Part shown: one piece after another, positions 10,753 to 19,131 of the stretch
Numbering within the stretch: position 1 is the stretch's first letter
Layout of the letters: each line of letters opens with the position of its first letter
Assembly (NCBI RefSeq): GCF_900087055.1
Contig: NZ_LT575468.1
Location: 1,488,001 to 1,552,000 of the forward strand
Length of the DNA stretch: 64,000 nt
Direction of reading: 5' to 3'
DNA from: Plesiomonas shigelloides
GTDB taxonomy: Bacteria > Pseudomonadota > Gammaproteobacteria > Enterobacterales > CAMTGL01
Program-made: the position numbers and the translations under genes
Notes under the pieces: generated by a model
Seen by the model: only the letters and a program-made list of their open reading frames with translations
Databases searched by the model: none
Told to the model about the DNA's origin: nothing

Positions 10753-11094
10753 TTAATGTTGCTTACTAGCCGTGTCTGGGATCTGTGTTTGTGCCTCGGA
10801 AAGTAGAGTATCGCCCTGATAAAGCTTAACCGAGATATGTACCTTATCTTGTGGTGAAAGGGTAAAGCGCAGGGTGGATAGCGCCTGATCTTGTCCGGCG
10901 GTTAATGTTACGTCCTGCTGCTGCGTGGTTCTGCTGGTGCCCGATGGGCCGGTTTTGTTGACGCTCACACTGTAGCTGCATTCACAGGTTTGTGCGCTGC
11001 GTGCGTGGGTAACGATATCTGTCGTTTGGTCGTGCTGCTGGCGGGTAAACCAGATTTGACTTTGCACGGCGCCAGCGAGTAATAAGGCAAGCAT
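10753..11094 (-). CDS. csgC: Curli assembly chaperone CsgC-like
   Basis: A 113-residue protein last in the curli gene series. E. coli CsgC (110 residues) is a periplasmic immunoglobulin-fold protein that stops curlin from aggregating before export. Shared traits are the hydrophobic leader, SQI-F just after it, a CxC pair (here TCEC; the E. coli protein has the equivalent pair), and the SPQDKVHISV strand near the end. Overall similarity is low, so the call rests on those marks plus position after csgB-csgA. GGGAGA lies five bases before the start. Confidence 0.78.
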   Translation of the reverse strand: MLALLLAGAVQSQIWFTRQQHDQTTDIVTHARSAQTCECSYSVSVNKTGPSGTSRTTQQQDVTLTAGQDQALSTLRFTLSPQDKVHISVKLYQGDTLLSEAQTQIPDTASKQH

Positions 11095-11276
11095 AGGATC
11101 TCCCTGTCATCAATGTGATGTGGTGGAAAAGATGCGATGGAAAAGGTGAAAAATCAGTGCCTAGGGTTTTCAGTGAGCATGAGTTAGCGGCCATCAGCTC
11201 TCTACGTTATTGGATAAAAGATAGGTCAAAAATTCGCAGGTTGCTCACAGCGGCGGTTATCCCCATCTGAAAACAA

Positions 11277-11301
11277 CAAAACGGAGCAGGGCCCCGTTTT
11301 G
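11277..11301 (-). terminator. Hairpin after csgA
   Basis: CAAAACGG (11277-11284) pairs with CCGTTTTG (11294-11301), with a GC-rich loop; TTG-TTTTC follows on the reverse strand. It sits between csgA and csgC and may reduce csgC expression rather than stop it fully. Confidence 0.6.
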
Positions 11302-11348
11302 TTCGTATCTCACTGAGCGGCGATTACTCGCAGCAGAGTCAGCGTGTA

Positions 11349-12275
11349 TCAGTTTTGGTTTACGGTCGCAGAGTTGTGACCACCATACTGAGTGACACTG
11401 GCCAAGTCGTTGTAAGCGCTCTGAGTCACGGTTACGTCGTTGTGATGACCGTTTTGGTAAGTATCAGACTCGTTCCATGCACCAGATTGTTTGATGTCGG
11501 CATCGTTGCGGCGACCAATTTGATCGACATCGATATCGTTATGAGCACCACTTTGTCTTACTTTGGCATCGTTGCCGTTACCGGTTTGGGCAACATCGAT
11601 ATCGTTATGCACGCCACGTTGTTTCACGTCGGCATCGTTGAGATGGCCTTTTTGCACCACATCAACATCGTTTTTCCAGCCACGTTGTGAAACGTCAGCA
11701 AAGTTGCCATTGCCAGATTGTTTAACGGTGGTGTCGTTGTAACGGCCACGTTGATTCACATCAGCTTCGTTGCCATTGCCGTTTTGTTTGACGTAAACGT
11801 CATTCAGGAAACCGCGCTGTTTAACATCGGCATCGTTTTTACGACCAGATTGTTTGACGTCGATTTCATTGAATTTACCGCTTTGAGCAACGGTAGCGTC
11901 ATTTTTACGGCCACGTTGATCGATATCAGTATTATTTTTGTAGCCGCTTTGGTCTACTTGAGCATCGTTACGTTTGCCACGTTGCTCGATATTGATATCG
12001 TTTTTGGTACCGGTTTGATCGGTGGTGGCGGAGTTAAAAGAGCCACTTTGATAAATCACGGTATCACTTTTTGATGCCCCAATTTGAGTTGAGGTTGAGC
12101 TGTTTTTGGTTCCTTTTTGGGTTACATCAATCAGTACGCTGTTTGAACTGCTTTGCAGAGCATCAGCACTGTTACCATTACCGGTTTGGTAAATGGTGGT
12201 GGTTTGGTTGGCGGCGTTAACAGATACGGCACCGATAATAGCGGCAGTGATGATAGACAGATTCAACATTTTCAT
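11349..12275 (-). CDS. csgA: Major curlin CsgA with about 25 eleven-residue strand repeats
   Basis: The secreted amyloid subunit of curli fibres. A signal peptide (cleavage near VNA-ANQ, residues 21-22) is followed almost wholly by 11-residue units of the form xQ-G--N---V. I count about 25 units, the last 20 in nearly perfect register. E. coli CsgA has five repeats (ten strands) in 151 residues; this one has 308 residues, so a stack of about twelve coils is expected. Unlike E. coli, most units carry the sequence (K/R/H)ND-DV, giving many aspartates and basic residues along one face. The 33-base periodicity is also visible in the DNA. It lies downstream of csgB with a 48-base gap. Confidence 0.93.
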   Translation of the reverse strand: MKMLNLSIITAAIIGAVSVNAANQTTTIYQTGNGNSADALQSSSNSVLIDVTQKGTKNSSTSTQIGASKSDTVIYQSGSFNSATTDQTGTKNDINIEQRGKRNDAQVDQSGYKNNTDIDQRGRKNDATVAQSGKFNEIDVKQSGRKNDADVKQRGFLNDVYVKQNGNGNEADVNQRGRYNDTTVKQSGNGNFADVSQRGWKNDVDVVQKGHLNDADVKQRGVHNDIDVAQTGNGNDAKVRQSGAHNDIDVDQIGRRNDADIKQSGAWNESDTYQNGHHNDVTVTQSAYNDLASVTQYGGHNSATVNQN

Positions 12276-12323
12276 GGGATATATCCTCAGTGTTGCTTTG
12301 CCTGATTAATTTAATCGAGTAAC

Positions 12324-12815
12324 TCAATTACTTTGATTGACTGTAATTGGTAACCCTACACCGTGTTGCACGACTGCAGCGCTAAGGCCCGTGCCATATT
12401 GATTGATATTGGCTTGATTACCCGAACCATATTGAGTAATCGATGCGTAATTGTTATATCCGTATTGGTTAATGGCTGCATCGTTAGATGAACCATATTG
12501 GCTAACGTATGCTTCGTTACCTGAACCATACTGCGCAACAGAAGCCGAATTATTATTTCCGATTTGTTCAGCAAAGGCGGTATTGTTGGTGCCATGCTGA
12601 GTCAGATAATAATCGTTAACATTGCCGCGTTGTTTTACAGTGGCTTTGTTAAATGCACCGTCCTGTGCTATTTCGGTATTATTCCAGTTACCAATTTGTT
12701 TTACATGTGCTTGGTTTAACGTTATTTCATCTGGAGCCATATCTTCTGCTGCATAAGCTTGAGAACTTAATGCCAGCAAAATAGATATAGCCAGATAACC
12801 GGTTTTTCGCTGCAT
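12324..12815 (-). CDS. csgB: Curlin nucleator CsgB
   Basis: The minor curlin that is held at the cell surface and starts polymerisation of CsgA. The 163-residue protein has a signal peptide (AQAYAAED near residue 22) and about eleven units of the type QYGSGN-A-V/I, e.g. AQYGSGNEAYVSQYGSSND. Its glycine/tyrosine/asparagine-rich units differ from those of the neighbouring csgA product, whose units are charged. Length is close to E. coli CsgB (151). It is the first gene after the csgG terminator, so csgB-csgA-csgC probably has its own promoter in the AT-rich 12816-13010 interval. Confidence 0.9.
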   Translation of the reverse strand: MQRKTGYLAISILLALSSQAYAAEDMAPDEITLNQAHVKQIGNWNNTEIAQDGAFNKATVKQRGNVNDYYLTQHGTNNTAFAEQIGNNNSASVAQYGSGNEAYVSQYGSSNDAAINQYGYNNYASITQYGSGNQANINQYGTGLSAAVVQHGVGLPITVNQSN

Positions 12816-13010
12816 TATATTTACTCATGTCGTTGGTAATGTCCTCAAGACAGGAGTAAGTATTGGTTTGATATTTGATTACCAAAATAAAACTAATTTC
12901 TTATTTTTTCTGAGTGTGATGGATGAAAGTATTAATTCTTTTGATGGGGTGTTGGCTAACTTATTGTGGTGTATGATGATTTTTGAATGGATTTTAATGG
13001 TGTGATAAGT
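12816..13010 (-). promoter_or_regulatory. Probable csgBAC promoter region
   Basis: AT-rich DNA upstream of csgB and downstream of the csgG terminator. By analogy with enteric curli loci it should hold the CsgD-dependent csgB promoter, but I cannot point to a specific CsgD site. Confidence 0.45.
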
Positions 13011-13016
13011 GAAAAA

Positions 13017-13054
13017 TTAAAAAAAAAGAGAGCAATACTGCTCTCTTTTTTATT
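13017..13054 (-). terminator. Intrinsic terminator after csgG
   Basis: GAGAGCA (13028-13034) and TGCTCTC (13039-13045) form a stem with loop ATAC, flanked by long A and T runs on both sides. It ends the csgDEFG transcript before csgB. Confidence 0.88.
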
Positions 13055-13081
13055 GATAAGGGTTTAATACCCCGGCAAGAG

Positions 13082-13915
13082 TTAAATAGCCAGAGGTACA
13101 TCCTCTTTCATATAACGTTGAATTATAGCGTTATTTATGTCAGACGGATTTTGTAAAGACCACAGATTTTGCCTAATACCTTCCACAATCAGATGGGCAA
13201 CACCGGCTTCAAGCGCCGACATCATACACATCATGACAGGCTCGTTTGTGGTAAAGCCGGCCTCCAGCTCCAGTAGGCGCTGGTATTCGATAAATCGAAA
13301 TACGCCTGCGGAGAACTCGCTAGAGAGGATAGTCTTGCTGGTATTGACGGACAGCAAGACTTCCCCAGTTCGGACGTCAACGGCGCGTAAGTTGACGGCG
13401 ACCTGATCGACCCGATACTTGCCGTCAGCACCGATCCCGAAGTAACGGGCACCGGCACCCCCGGTTTTGATATCTGAGTCGTAACCGATAATGGCTCCTT
13501 CAATCAGCACATTGGCTGAGAGTAACGAAGGTAGCGGGTTTTGGTTATTGGCTGCCACAGTACCGTTTTCCTGGGCGGCACGGATAATTTTTCGCTCGTT
13601 CAGCAGGTTCTGTAAACCTTCCCGCTCCAGTGGCACGAACCAGCCGGAGTCTTTTAACGCCGATGTCAGCATAGCGTTGCCGCTTTGCGGTACAGCGGTT
13701 GAGAAGTTACTGGCCGGCAGAGGTTTAAACTGACCGGTTTCATCCTGTACGCTATAAACTGAAACGATAATTTTTCCGTTCGGTTTGGGTAGTGCCACCA
13801 AGTCTTTGTAGGTGCTGGCACGTGGCAGTAATGTCGGTTTGGCCGCTTCCTTAGGTACTTCTGTAATTGAACAACCCCCAAGTAAAACGGCAATGATCAG
13901 AATCATTGCTCGCAT
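13082..13915 (-). CDS. csgG: Curli secretion channel lipoprotein CsgG
   Basis: CsgG forms the nonameric outer-membrane pore through which curlins leave the cell. The 277-residue protein has a lipobox (LLGGC, Cys15), the TYKDLVALPKP segment after it, the FKPLPASNFSTAVPQS constriction-loop region and the GADGKYRVDQVAVNLR strand region. Length equals E. coli CsgG (277). It is the last gene of the csgDEFG set and is followed by a terminator. Confidence 0.97.
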   Translation of the reverse strand: MRAMILIIAVLLGGCSITEVPKEAAKPTLLPRASTYKDLVALPKPNGKIIVSVYSVQDETGQFKPLPASNFSTAVPQSGNAMLTSALKDSGWFVPLEREGLQNLLNERKIIRAAQENGTVAANNQNPLPSLLSANVLIEGAIIGYDSDIKTGGAGARYFGIGADGKYRVDQVAVNLRAVDVRTGEVLLSVNTSKTILSSEFSAGVFRFIEYQRLLELEAGFTTNEPVMMCMMSALEAGVAHLIVEGIRQNLWSLQNPSDINNAIIQRYMKEDVPLAI

Positions 13916-13932
13916 AGTGCTTACCTTTCTTA

Positions 13933-14334
13933 TCAGTTAGAGAGCCGTCCATTGACTTCAATGGTGGATGTTTGCCCGGTTTTCTTATCCGTGATCACCA
14001 CAAAGAGTTGGCCTGAACTAGCGCCGCCTTGCACTTTGACGGAATAATCATTGGTGGAAATAGATTGTCCGGGCGTAGGGTTGCTGAGCAAATCACTGAT
14101 CAGGTTGGATTGCAGCAATTCAGTCAGGTTATCTAATGGTGATGTACCGGCAAGAGCATCATCGAGTGCCGGGTCTTTATAGCTGTTTTGCGCTTGTGCG
14201 TTCGACATCAGATATGAGCCGTTAAGCGGGTTGCCGCCGAAGTTCGGATTGACCGGCTGGTAGATTAGCGGGCTGCTGTGTGCAAGAGCACTGAACAGTA
14301 GCACCGGGGCAGCAAGGAGGGCTTTGTGTTTCAT
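13933..14334 (-). CDS. csgF: Curli assembly factor CsgF
   Basis: CsgF plugs the CsgG pore and places the nucleator CsgB at the surface. I start at 14334 (MKHKALL), giving 133 residues. The upstream GGAGA is well spaced there, and the signal peptide then begins normally; a longer frame from 14364 would overlap csgE by 20 bases. The N-terminal NPNFGGNPLNGSYL and AQAQNSYKDP segments, which in E. coli CsgF enter the CsgG channel, are conserved, as is KKTGQTSTIEV at the end. Confidence 0.95.
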   Translation of the reverse strand: MKHKALLAAPVLLFSALAHSSPLIYQPVNPNFGGNPLNGSYLMSNAQAQNSYKDPALDDALAGTSPLDNLTELLQSNLISDLLSNPTPGQSISTNDYSVKVQGGASSGQLFVVITDKKTGQTSTIEVNGRLSN

Positions 14335-14344
14335 ACTGTCTCCA

Positions 14345-14758
14345 TTAAAACTCATCAGCGGCAAGTTCGCTGGTTTTGAGAAGTGCCTTATCGATCAATA
14401 TCTTGGCCATATTGTCTGAGGTGACAGTAATCGCCTGATCGACAACCTGTTCCAGATTTCTCCGGCTTGGAAATAACACAGTCCTGAATAAAATATTTTG
14501 CTCATTCTTTATGGTAATTATACTTCCCCAACGAGCACTCGGTTTTTCTTGAATGGATAAGTTGATCTTTTGGCTGGCTTGCCATTTGTCACTGAATAGA
14601 CGATAAAAATCGTGACCGATAGGGGTAATGGTTCGGTTGGTTATAAGGCCAGGAATTTCAACTTCAACGGCAGAGGCCTGCGGGGCAGGAAATGCAGACA
14701 GCAGGAACAACAGTCCTGCCGTAGCGAGAGTTTTTCCGTAAATAAAATTCATCGTCAT
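14345..14758 (-). CDS. csgE: Curli secretion adaptor CsgE
   Basis: CsgE is the periplasmic cap of the CsgG channel and selects curlins for export. The 137-residue protein has a signal peptide (PQASA-VEV), then VEVEIPGLITNRT, IGHDFYRLFSDKW and KPSARWGS as in the E. coli protein, and ends with the shared sequence LAADEF. Start is 14758 (Met-Thr-Met) or 14752. It lies directly before csgF and is separated by only 10 bases from the start chosen there. Confidence 0.95.
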   Translation of the reverse strand: MTMNFIYGKTLATAGLLFLLSAFPAPQASAVEVEIPGLITNRTITPIGHDFYRLFSDKWQASQKINLSIQEKPSARWGSIITIKNEQNILFRTVLFPSRRNLEQVVDQAITVTSDNMAKILIDKALLKTSELAADEF

Positions 14759-14824
14759 GGCTCTGCATGTTATTTATTATTGTCCGCCAGATTCATTCCG
14801 GCAGGGTCTTATCGCTAAACTTTA

Positions 14825-15472
14825 TTACTGCTTAAGATTCTCTTCAGCCCAGTAAATGGCTTGTGTCCGATTACGTACGTTGATTTTTCTGAATAAATTA
14901 TAAAGATGTGACTTTATGGTATGTTCGCTAACAAACAGCATGCTGGCGATTTCCATGTTCGACGCGCCAGAGCGTAATTGTTCTAAGATCTCTTTTTCCC
15001 GTAACGTAAGTTGTGGGTAATTGGCGCTGTTGCGCTGGTGAACGCGTAAATGTTCAATCAATAAACTGGTTAGGCTACGGGGCAGCCAAAACTCACCGTT
15101 GAGCACCGATTTAATCCCTTTAACCAGCGTGTCTTCGTTATCTTCGGTGCGAAAAATGCCGCTGATCGCCGGCCAAGACAGAATATCTTCTTGTGTCACA
15201 TCATCTGGCATATTGAACAACAACGTCTTAATGCTGTTACGATGCTGGAACAGCTTGTATTGCCACAGTTTTATTTCTTTATTATCCATTTCGGATAAAT
15301 CAAACAGCATCAGAGTCAATTCCGCCGGCATACTGTCCAGTGGATTGGCCAGATTATGAATGCTGACCGGCAGAGAGGTTTTCTCGCGCAATGTTCTGCT
15401 GAGTGCGCTGACCTGCAGGGAAGGCTTGGTAATGAGCAGCAAATGTGCATGCTTTTCCATCGTGAACCCCAT
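14825..15472 (-). CDS. csgD: Curli / biofilm master regulator CsgD
   Basis: A LuxR/FixJ-type regulator of 215 residues. The N-terminal pseudo-receiver region (LLLITKPSLQVSAL) is followed by a GerE-type helix-turn-helix: LTLREKEILEQLRSGASNMEIASMLFVSEHTIKSHLYNLFRKI, given here as positions 155-197, with the conserved EKEIL and HTIKSHLYNL parts. E. coli CsgD activates csgBAC and genes for cellulose synthesis. The gene heads a csgDEFG set and lies on the same strand as csgBAC, unlike the divergent enteric arrangement. A second in-frame Met at 15460 is a possible start. Confidence 0.95.
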   Translation of the reverse strand: MGFTMEKHAHLLLITKPSLQVSALSRTLREKTSLPVSIHNLANPLDSMPAELTLMLFDLSEMDNKEIKLWQYKLFQHRNSIKTLLFNMPDDVTQEDILSWPAISGIFRTEDNEDTLVKGIKSVLNGEFWLPRSLTSLLIEHLRVHQRNSANYPQLTLREKEILEQLRSGASNMEIASMLFVSEHTIKSHLYNLFRKINVRNRTQAIYWAEENLKQ

Positions 15473-15562
15473 AACCGGTTATTCGTTATCAATCTCTTAA
15501 TACGCAATATAGTGGATTAACCTCATCCTTTCCGGTCTGCGATAAACGTGCCTTATTGTTCC

Positions 15563-15580
15563 GTTTGTTAAAGAACAAAC
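15563..15580. promoter_or_regulatory. 18-bp palindrome in the csgD promoter region
   Basis: GTTTGTT (15563-15569) and AACAAAC (15574-15580) are perfect inverted repeats around AAAG, about 90 bases upstream of csgD. This is a candidate operator in the regulatory region of the curli locus. Confidence 0.4.
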
Positions 15581-15650
15581 AGTTAGATGAAACTGAGTGA
15601 CAGAATATTAATTATTCGATAACCAAATATTCTAATGATGGGTTTTATAT

Positions 15651-15685
15651 GCAGAAAAGATAGTCTGCGATTAAGCCAGACTATC
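15651..15685 (-). terminator. Intrinsic terminator of the EamA transporter gene
   Basis: GATAGTCTG (15659-15667) and CAGACTATC (15677-15685) form a nine-base stem with a nine-base loop; on the reverse strand it runs into TTTT. Confidence 0.75.
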
Positions 15686-15725
15686 TAATCAAAGGCAGGA
15701 GGAATCAGAACAGCGGGTTGAATCT

Positions 15726-16604
15726 TTAGCGTGAAGCGCGTTGTTCCCAGTGGGTAATAAAGGCGGTGGCAGCAACAATAATGGCCGCGCCAAGCCACAA
15801 GCGACCCGGTGGCGCCCAGCCGAACACCAACCAACCTGCGGCTACGTTAATGGGCAGCTTGAAGTTGTCGAACGGCTGCACGAATGAGGCATCTGCGCTG
15901 GCGTACGCTTTGGCGATCGCCATCTGCGCAAAGGCGGTAAGTAAGCCGACCAAGCCTAGCATTACCGCGCCCGTGCCCTGTGGTACGGTGAATTCCGGCA
16001 GCGCCAACAGAAGGTTAAATGGCGTAATCAAGATCAGCAGGTAAACCACCATGGTGGTTGGCGAGTCATGGTGTGACAGCTTTTTCACCATCAGCGAATA
16101 GCTGGCCCAGAAAAATGCCGCTGCCAGAGGGAGTAAGGTGATCAGCTGAAAATTATCTGACCATGGCTCCAAAATGATCATGGCACCGACAAAGCCACTG
16201 AGGGTGGCAATCCAGCGCGCGGCGCCCACTTTTTCGCCTAAAAATAGCCCAGAGCCGAGCGTAGCGAACAGCGGCGAGGTCATGATCAGCGCAATACCTT
16301 GCCAAATCGGGATTGGATAGGCGAGCGCCCATAACCAGCATTGAATTCCGATCACCGAAAGGAAAATTCGGAAGATATGTTGCCCCAAATGCTCCGTACT
16401 GAGCGAGCGGCGCAATCCTACTTTCAACAGCCACGGCAGCATCACCACCAGTGCAACCAGATATTGGTAGAGGGCAACAGAAGTGGACGGGATGTGCATA
16501 TTAATGCTGACATACTGAGTCAGGGTATTAATGGCTGCAAAGGCCATTCCGGCCAGAATCATCCAACTGGCGCCTATCAGCGGCCGGTGTGTACGCAAAG
16601 TCAT
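15726..16604 (-). CDS. DMT superfamily (EamA) transporter
   Basis: A 292-residue membrane protein with two EamA halves and about ten predicted spans; substrates of this family (metabolites, amino acids, nucleobases) cannot be told from sequence. The first half starts GASWMILAGMAFAAINTLTQ and the second begins near AAAFFWASYSLMVKKLS, each with the typical glycine-rich helix closings (LGEKVGAARW, WLVFGWAPPG). It stands alone between csgD and cdd with its own terminator. The two genes flanking it are unrelated, so context gives no functional clue. Confidence 0.85.
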   Translation of the reverse strand: MTLRTHRPLIGASWMILAGMAFAAINTLTQYVSINMHIPSTSVALYQYLVALVVMLPWLLKVGLRRSLSTEHLGQHIFRIFLSVIGIQCWLWALAYPIPIWQGIALIMTSPLFATLGSGLFLGEKVGAARWIATLSGFVGAMIILEPWSDNFQLITLLPLAAAFFWASYSLMVKKLSHHDSPTTMVVYLLILITPFNLLLALPEFTVPQGTGAVMLGLVGLLTAFAQMAIAKAYASADASFVQPFDNFKLPINVAAGWLVFGWAPPGRLWLGAAIIVAATAFITHWEQRASR

Positions 16605-16989
16605 GGCAAGCTACTACGGTAATTAATCGGGTGGTTAACAGGTCATCTTACAGACGCTGGATAGTTTACCGATTTCATGCGCAGAACCTAGCAAAAAGAC
16701 CGCCGTGACTTTCGACTCTAGACTGTTTGTTCGCTAAATCAGCAGACTGCACACAAAAATGTGACAGGGGTAAAATCCACCATCTTAAGCAGCCGTATGC
16801 CGAATAACGAAAAATACGATACCGATTAAGCGGCGAGGGGATGTACTGAAGAAAAATGACGAAGGAAGAAAAGGTATGCGGCAGGAGAGAAAACTCCATC
16901 GTCATCAACAATGGGCAATGCCGTTCTCGGTGACGATGGATGAGCGGAGCCTGTAGGTGCGAATGTAACCTCTACAAGCTAGGCGTAAA
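16605..16989. other. Gene-free interval EamA gene / cdd
   Basis: No supported gene. One long inverted repeat is visible: CCATCGTCA (16896-16904) and TGACGATGG (16931-16939), lying about 50 bases downstream of cdd. A short reverse frame at 16675-16911 has no recognisable features and I do not call it. Confidence 0.4.
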
Positions 16990-17874
16990 CTACACGCGCA
17001 GACAGGTGATCTCGCTAACACCTAATGCGCGCAGAGTCGCTTCGGTTGCCGCTTGCTGGCTTAAGATAGCCGTTTGACTTTCTACCAGTACCGCGCGGCA
17101 AATATTCGCCGCAGATTCACCTGACATGTTCAGATTGATCAGCGCAGCTTGCAGCGGAGGCAGGCTTGGGTTGAAGGCCGCATTTTCTGCGTACATGCCC
17201 TGATAAATCGCGCCGGATTGCATTTGCAACGCAACCCCGGCATAGCTTTGGCTGTAAGGCGCATGGCTATGGTTGGCAGCCTCTAACGCAGCACTGACCA
17301 GCGGATCTGTGGTACGGGTTTGCATCCCGTGATCCTGGGCATCCATCAACAAGGTGGTGATGTTCAGATCGCGCGGGCCGAATGCATCCGGCAAGTAATC
17401 ATACAGCTTACTTGGTGCACGCTCTGGCAGGTGAATTTTCAGATCTGGCGCAGCATTTAGCTCATTCATGAACTGGCGGCAGTGACCACACGGCGAATAG
17501 TTGATCGTAATGTCAGTCAGGGCTTTCTCGCCGCGGATCCACGCATGGGTAATGGCACTTTGCTCGGCATGCACGGTCTGTTGCAACGCAACATCGGCAA
17601 ATTCCATATTGGCACCAAAATACAGATTACCGCTTTCACCACGGCTGATCGCGCCAACATAAAACTTTGAAATAGGGGCAACAGAGTAGGCGGCTGCAAC
17701 GGGCAATAACGCCAATGACAGCGCTGGTACATCCAGTCCGGTTACCGAACAAATAGCGGAAACGTCTTCAGCGCGCAACCAGCCAGCAAAACCAGTTTCT
17801 GATAAATATGGGGTTAATGCGGCAGATAACGGCGCAGGCAGGTTGGCAAGGGCGGCTTTAATTCTCTCTTGCAT
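16990..17874 (-). CDS. cdd: Cytidine deaminase
   Basis: Deaminates cytidine and deoxycytidine to the uridines. The 294-residue length equals the large dimeric E. coli enzyme. The catalytic zinc site is intact at the same numbers: His102 and Glu104 in VHAEQSAI, and Cys129 and Cys132 in SPCGHCRQF. The C-terminal catalytically inactive copy is also present. The upstream DNA has two CRP-like sites with CytR-type octamers between them, so regulation by cAMP-CRP and CytR is expected. The order yohJ-yohK-cdd on one strand matches E. coli. Confidence 0.97.
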   Translation of the reverse strand: MQERIKAALANLPAPLSAALTPYLSETGFAGWLRAEDVSAICSVTGLDVPALSLALLPVAAAYSVAPISKFYVGAISRGESGNLYFGANMEFADVALQQTVHAEQSAITHAWIRGEKALTDITINYSPCGHCRQFMNELNAAPDLKIHLPERAPSKLYDYLPDAFGPRDLNITTLLMDAQDHGMQTRTTDPLVSAALEAANHSHAPYSQSYAGVALQMQSGAIYQGMYAENAAFNPSLPPLQAALINLNMSGESAANICRAVLVESQTAILSQQAATEATLRALGVSEITCLRV

Positions 17875-17924
17875 CCGCTTTGTACTCCTGTTTATTGATG
17901 GGATCAGGATTTTAGAGATATGCC

Positions 17925-18001
17925 ATGCAATAAAGTGTGATTAAGATCACTTAACTATGCAATTGCGTGTTATTGCATTTCATGATGTGAGATCTGTCGC
18001 A
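17925..18001 (-). promoter_or_regulatory. cdd control region: two CRP-like sites flanking CytR-type octamers
   Basis: TGTGA-N6-TCACT is at 17936-17951 and TGTGA-N6-TCGCA at 17986-18001, with centres 50 bases apart. Between and beside them are ATGCAAT-type octamers at 17925-17932, 17957-17967 and, inverted, 17970-17980. Tandem CRP sites around 50 bases apart with CytR sites between them are the hallmark of nucleoside-catabolism promoters such as E. coli cdd and deoP2. Confidence 0.7.
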
Positions 18002-18173
18002 CGTATTCCGCCATGTCTTCACCAAGATAAACCGGCGGCAGCACGCTATGAGTTAATGGATCTAAAGGTATTTAGCAGTATAGCTAGGTAAACCAAAGCC
18101 AGAAATGGTGCAAACATCCTGAGCCGTACATATGAAAAGTTCTTGTGTGCTGTCGTGGCCAGAGTCTGGTGGC

Positions 18174-18200
18174 CAAAAAAAAGCCTCCTAGAAGGAGGCT
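18174..18200 (-). terminator. Intrinsic terminator of yohJK
   Basis: AGCCTCCT (18182-18189) and AGGAGGCT (18193-18200) form an eight-base stem; on the reverse strand eight T follow. The rest of 17875-18438 shows no further gene. Confidence 0.85.
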
Positions 18201-18438
18201 ATGAAACAACAAGATGATTTCGCTGAAATACGGGCAGGGTATGCGGGAGTTCAACCGTAACCTGATTGCCCAACACTCATCTCAAAATAAAAACTCAAAC
18301 TAACAGCCAATATGACCAGAATGACCAGAAAATGAGACAGTGAAGCATTCTTACCTGTAGAGCGTGCGTCATATCAGCAAGCTCTACTCCCCTAGGAGTG
18401 AAAACAGGGGATAGAAAACATGGGATAGGGAAGAGCCT

Positions 18439-19131
18439 TTATCCCAACAATTTGACCAGCACAGGGAAGATGAAAGGCGCAATCAGTGAGGTAATTACAC
18501 CACAAATCACCAGTGCCAGTGAACTAAACGCACCTTCGACATAATCTTCTTCCGCGCAGCGTGCAGTGCCTAAGGCGTGTGAAGCATTACCCATCGCTAA
18601 ACCGCGAGCAGAAGGATGACGAATTTTCAGCCAACGCATATAAATGTGGCCAAACACCGCGCCCAGCAAGCCCACATAGATAACGGCAACAGCGGTAATC
18701 GCTGGAATACCCCCGATGTTTTGTGCCACCGCCATCGCAATGGGGGTGGTCACTGATTTAGGCGCAATGGAGGCGGCCATTTGTGGCGAAGCGCCCATCC
18801 ACAGAGCAATTGCAGTCCCGCTGACAATCGCAAACAGAGAGCCTAAAAAGCAGATCCCGATAATGGATTTCCAGCGTGCACGAATCTGGTGCAACTGTTC
18901 ATACAGCGGAAAGGCTAATGCCACTACCGCCGGTTGCAATAACTGGTTCAGTAACTGGCTACCGGAAAAATACTTATCGTAAGGAATACCTGTCGCGACC
19001 AGAAAACCGATCAGAACAATCATCGAAATCAGCAACGGGTTCATCAGCGGTGATTTGACTTTGGTCGCCAGCCAACGGGCTGCGAAAAATACCGCTAAAG
19101 TCAGAGGTAAAGGCCACCAGTTCATGATCAT
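18439..19131 (-). CDS. yohK: LrgB/CidB-family membrane protein YohK
   Basis: A 230-residue protein with about seven membrane segments. The conserved LQPAVVALAFPLYEQL, PKSVTTPIAMAVAQ and MGNASHALGTARC segments match E. coli YohK (LrgB family). Members are linked to murein-hydrolase control or to transport of pyruvate-like compounds in some species, but the role of YohK itself is not fixed. The start overlaps the yohJ stop by four bases (ATGA), so the two are co-translated; the second Met at 19125 is an alternative. Confidence 0.93.
   Translation of the reverse strand: MIMNWWPLPLTLAVFFAARWLATKVKSPLMNPLLISMIVLIGFLVATGIPYDKYFSGSQLLNQLLQPAVVALAFPLYEQLHQIRARWKSIIGICFLGSLFAIVSGTAIALWMGASPQMAASIAPKSVTTPIAMAVAQNIGGIPAITAVAVIYVGLLGAVFGHIYMRWLKIRHPSARGLAMGNASHALGTARCAEEDYVEGAFSSLALVICGVITSLIAPFIFPVLVKLLG

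Noticed and set aside
11355-12074. Two antisense frames within csgA, and an apparent repeat array that could be mistaken for CRISPR
   Set aside because: The 33-base periodicity comes from the eleven-residue curlin units; repeats are not identical and no spacers exist.
16675-16911. Reverse frame of 78 codons between the EamA gene and cdd
   Set aside because: No recognisable features, no ribosome site and it contains an inverted-repeat arm.
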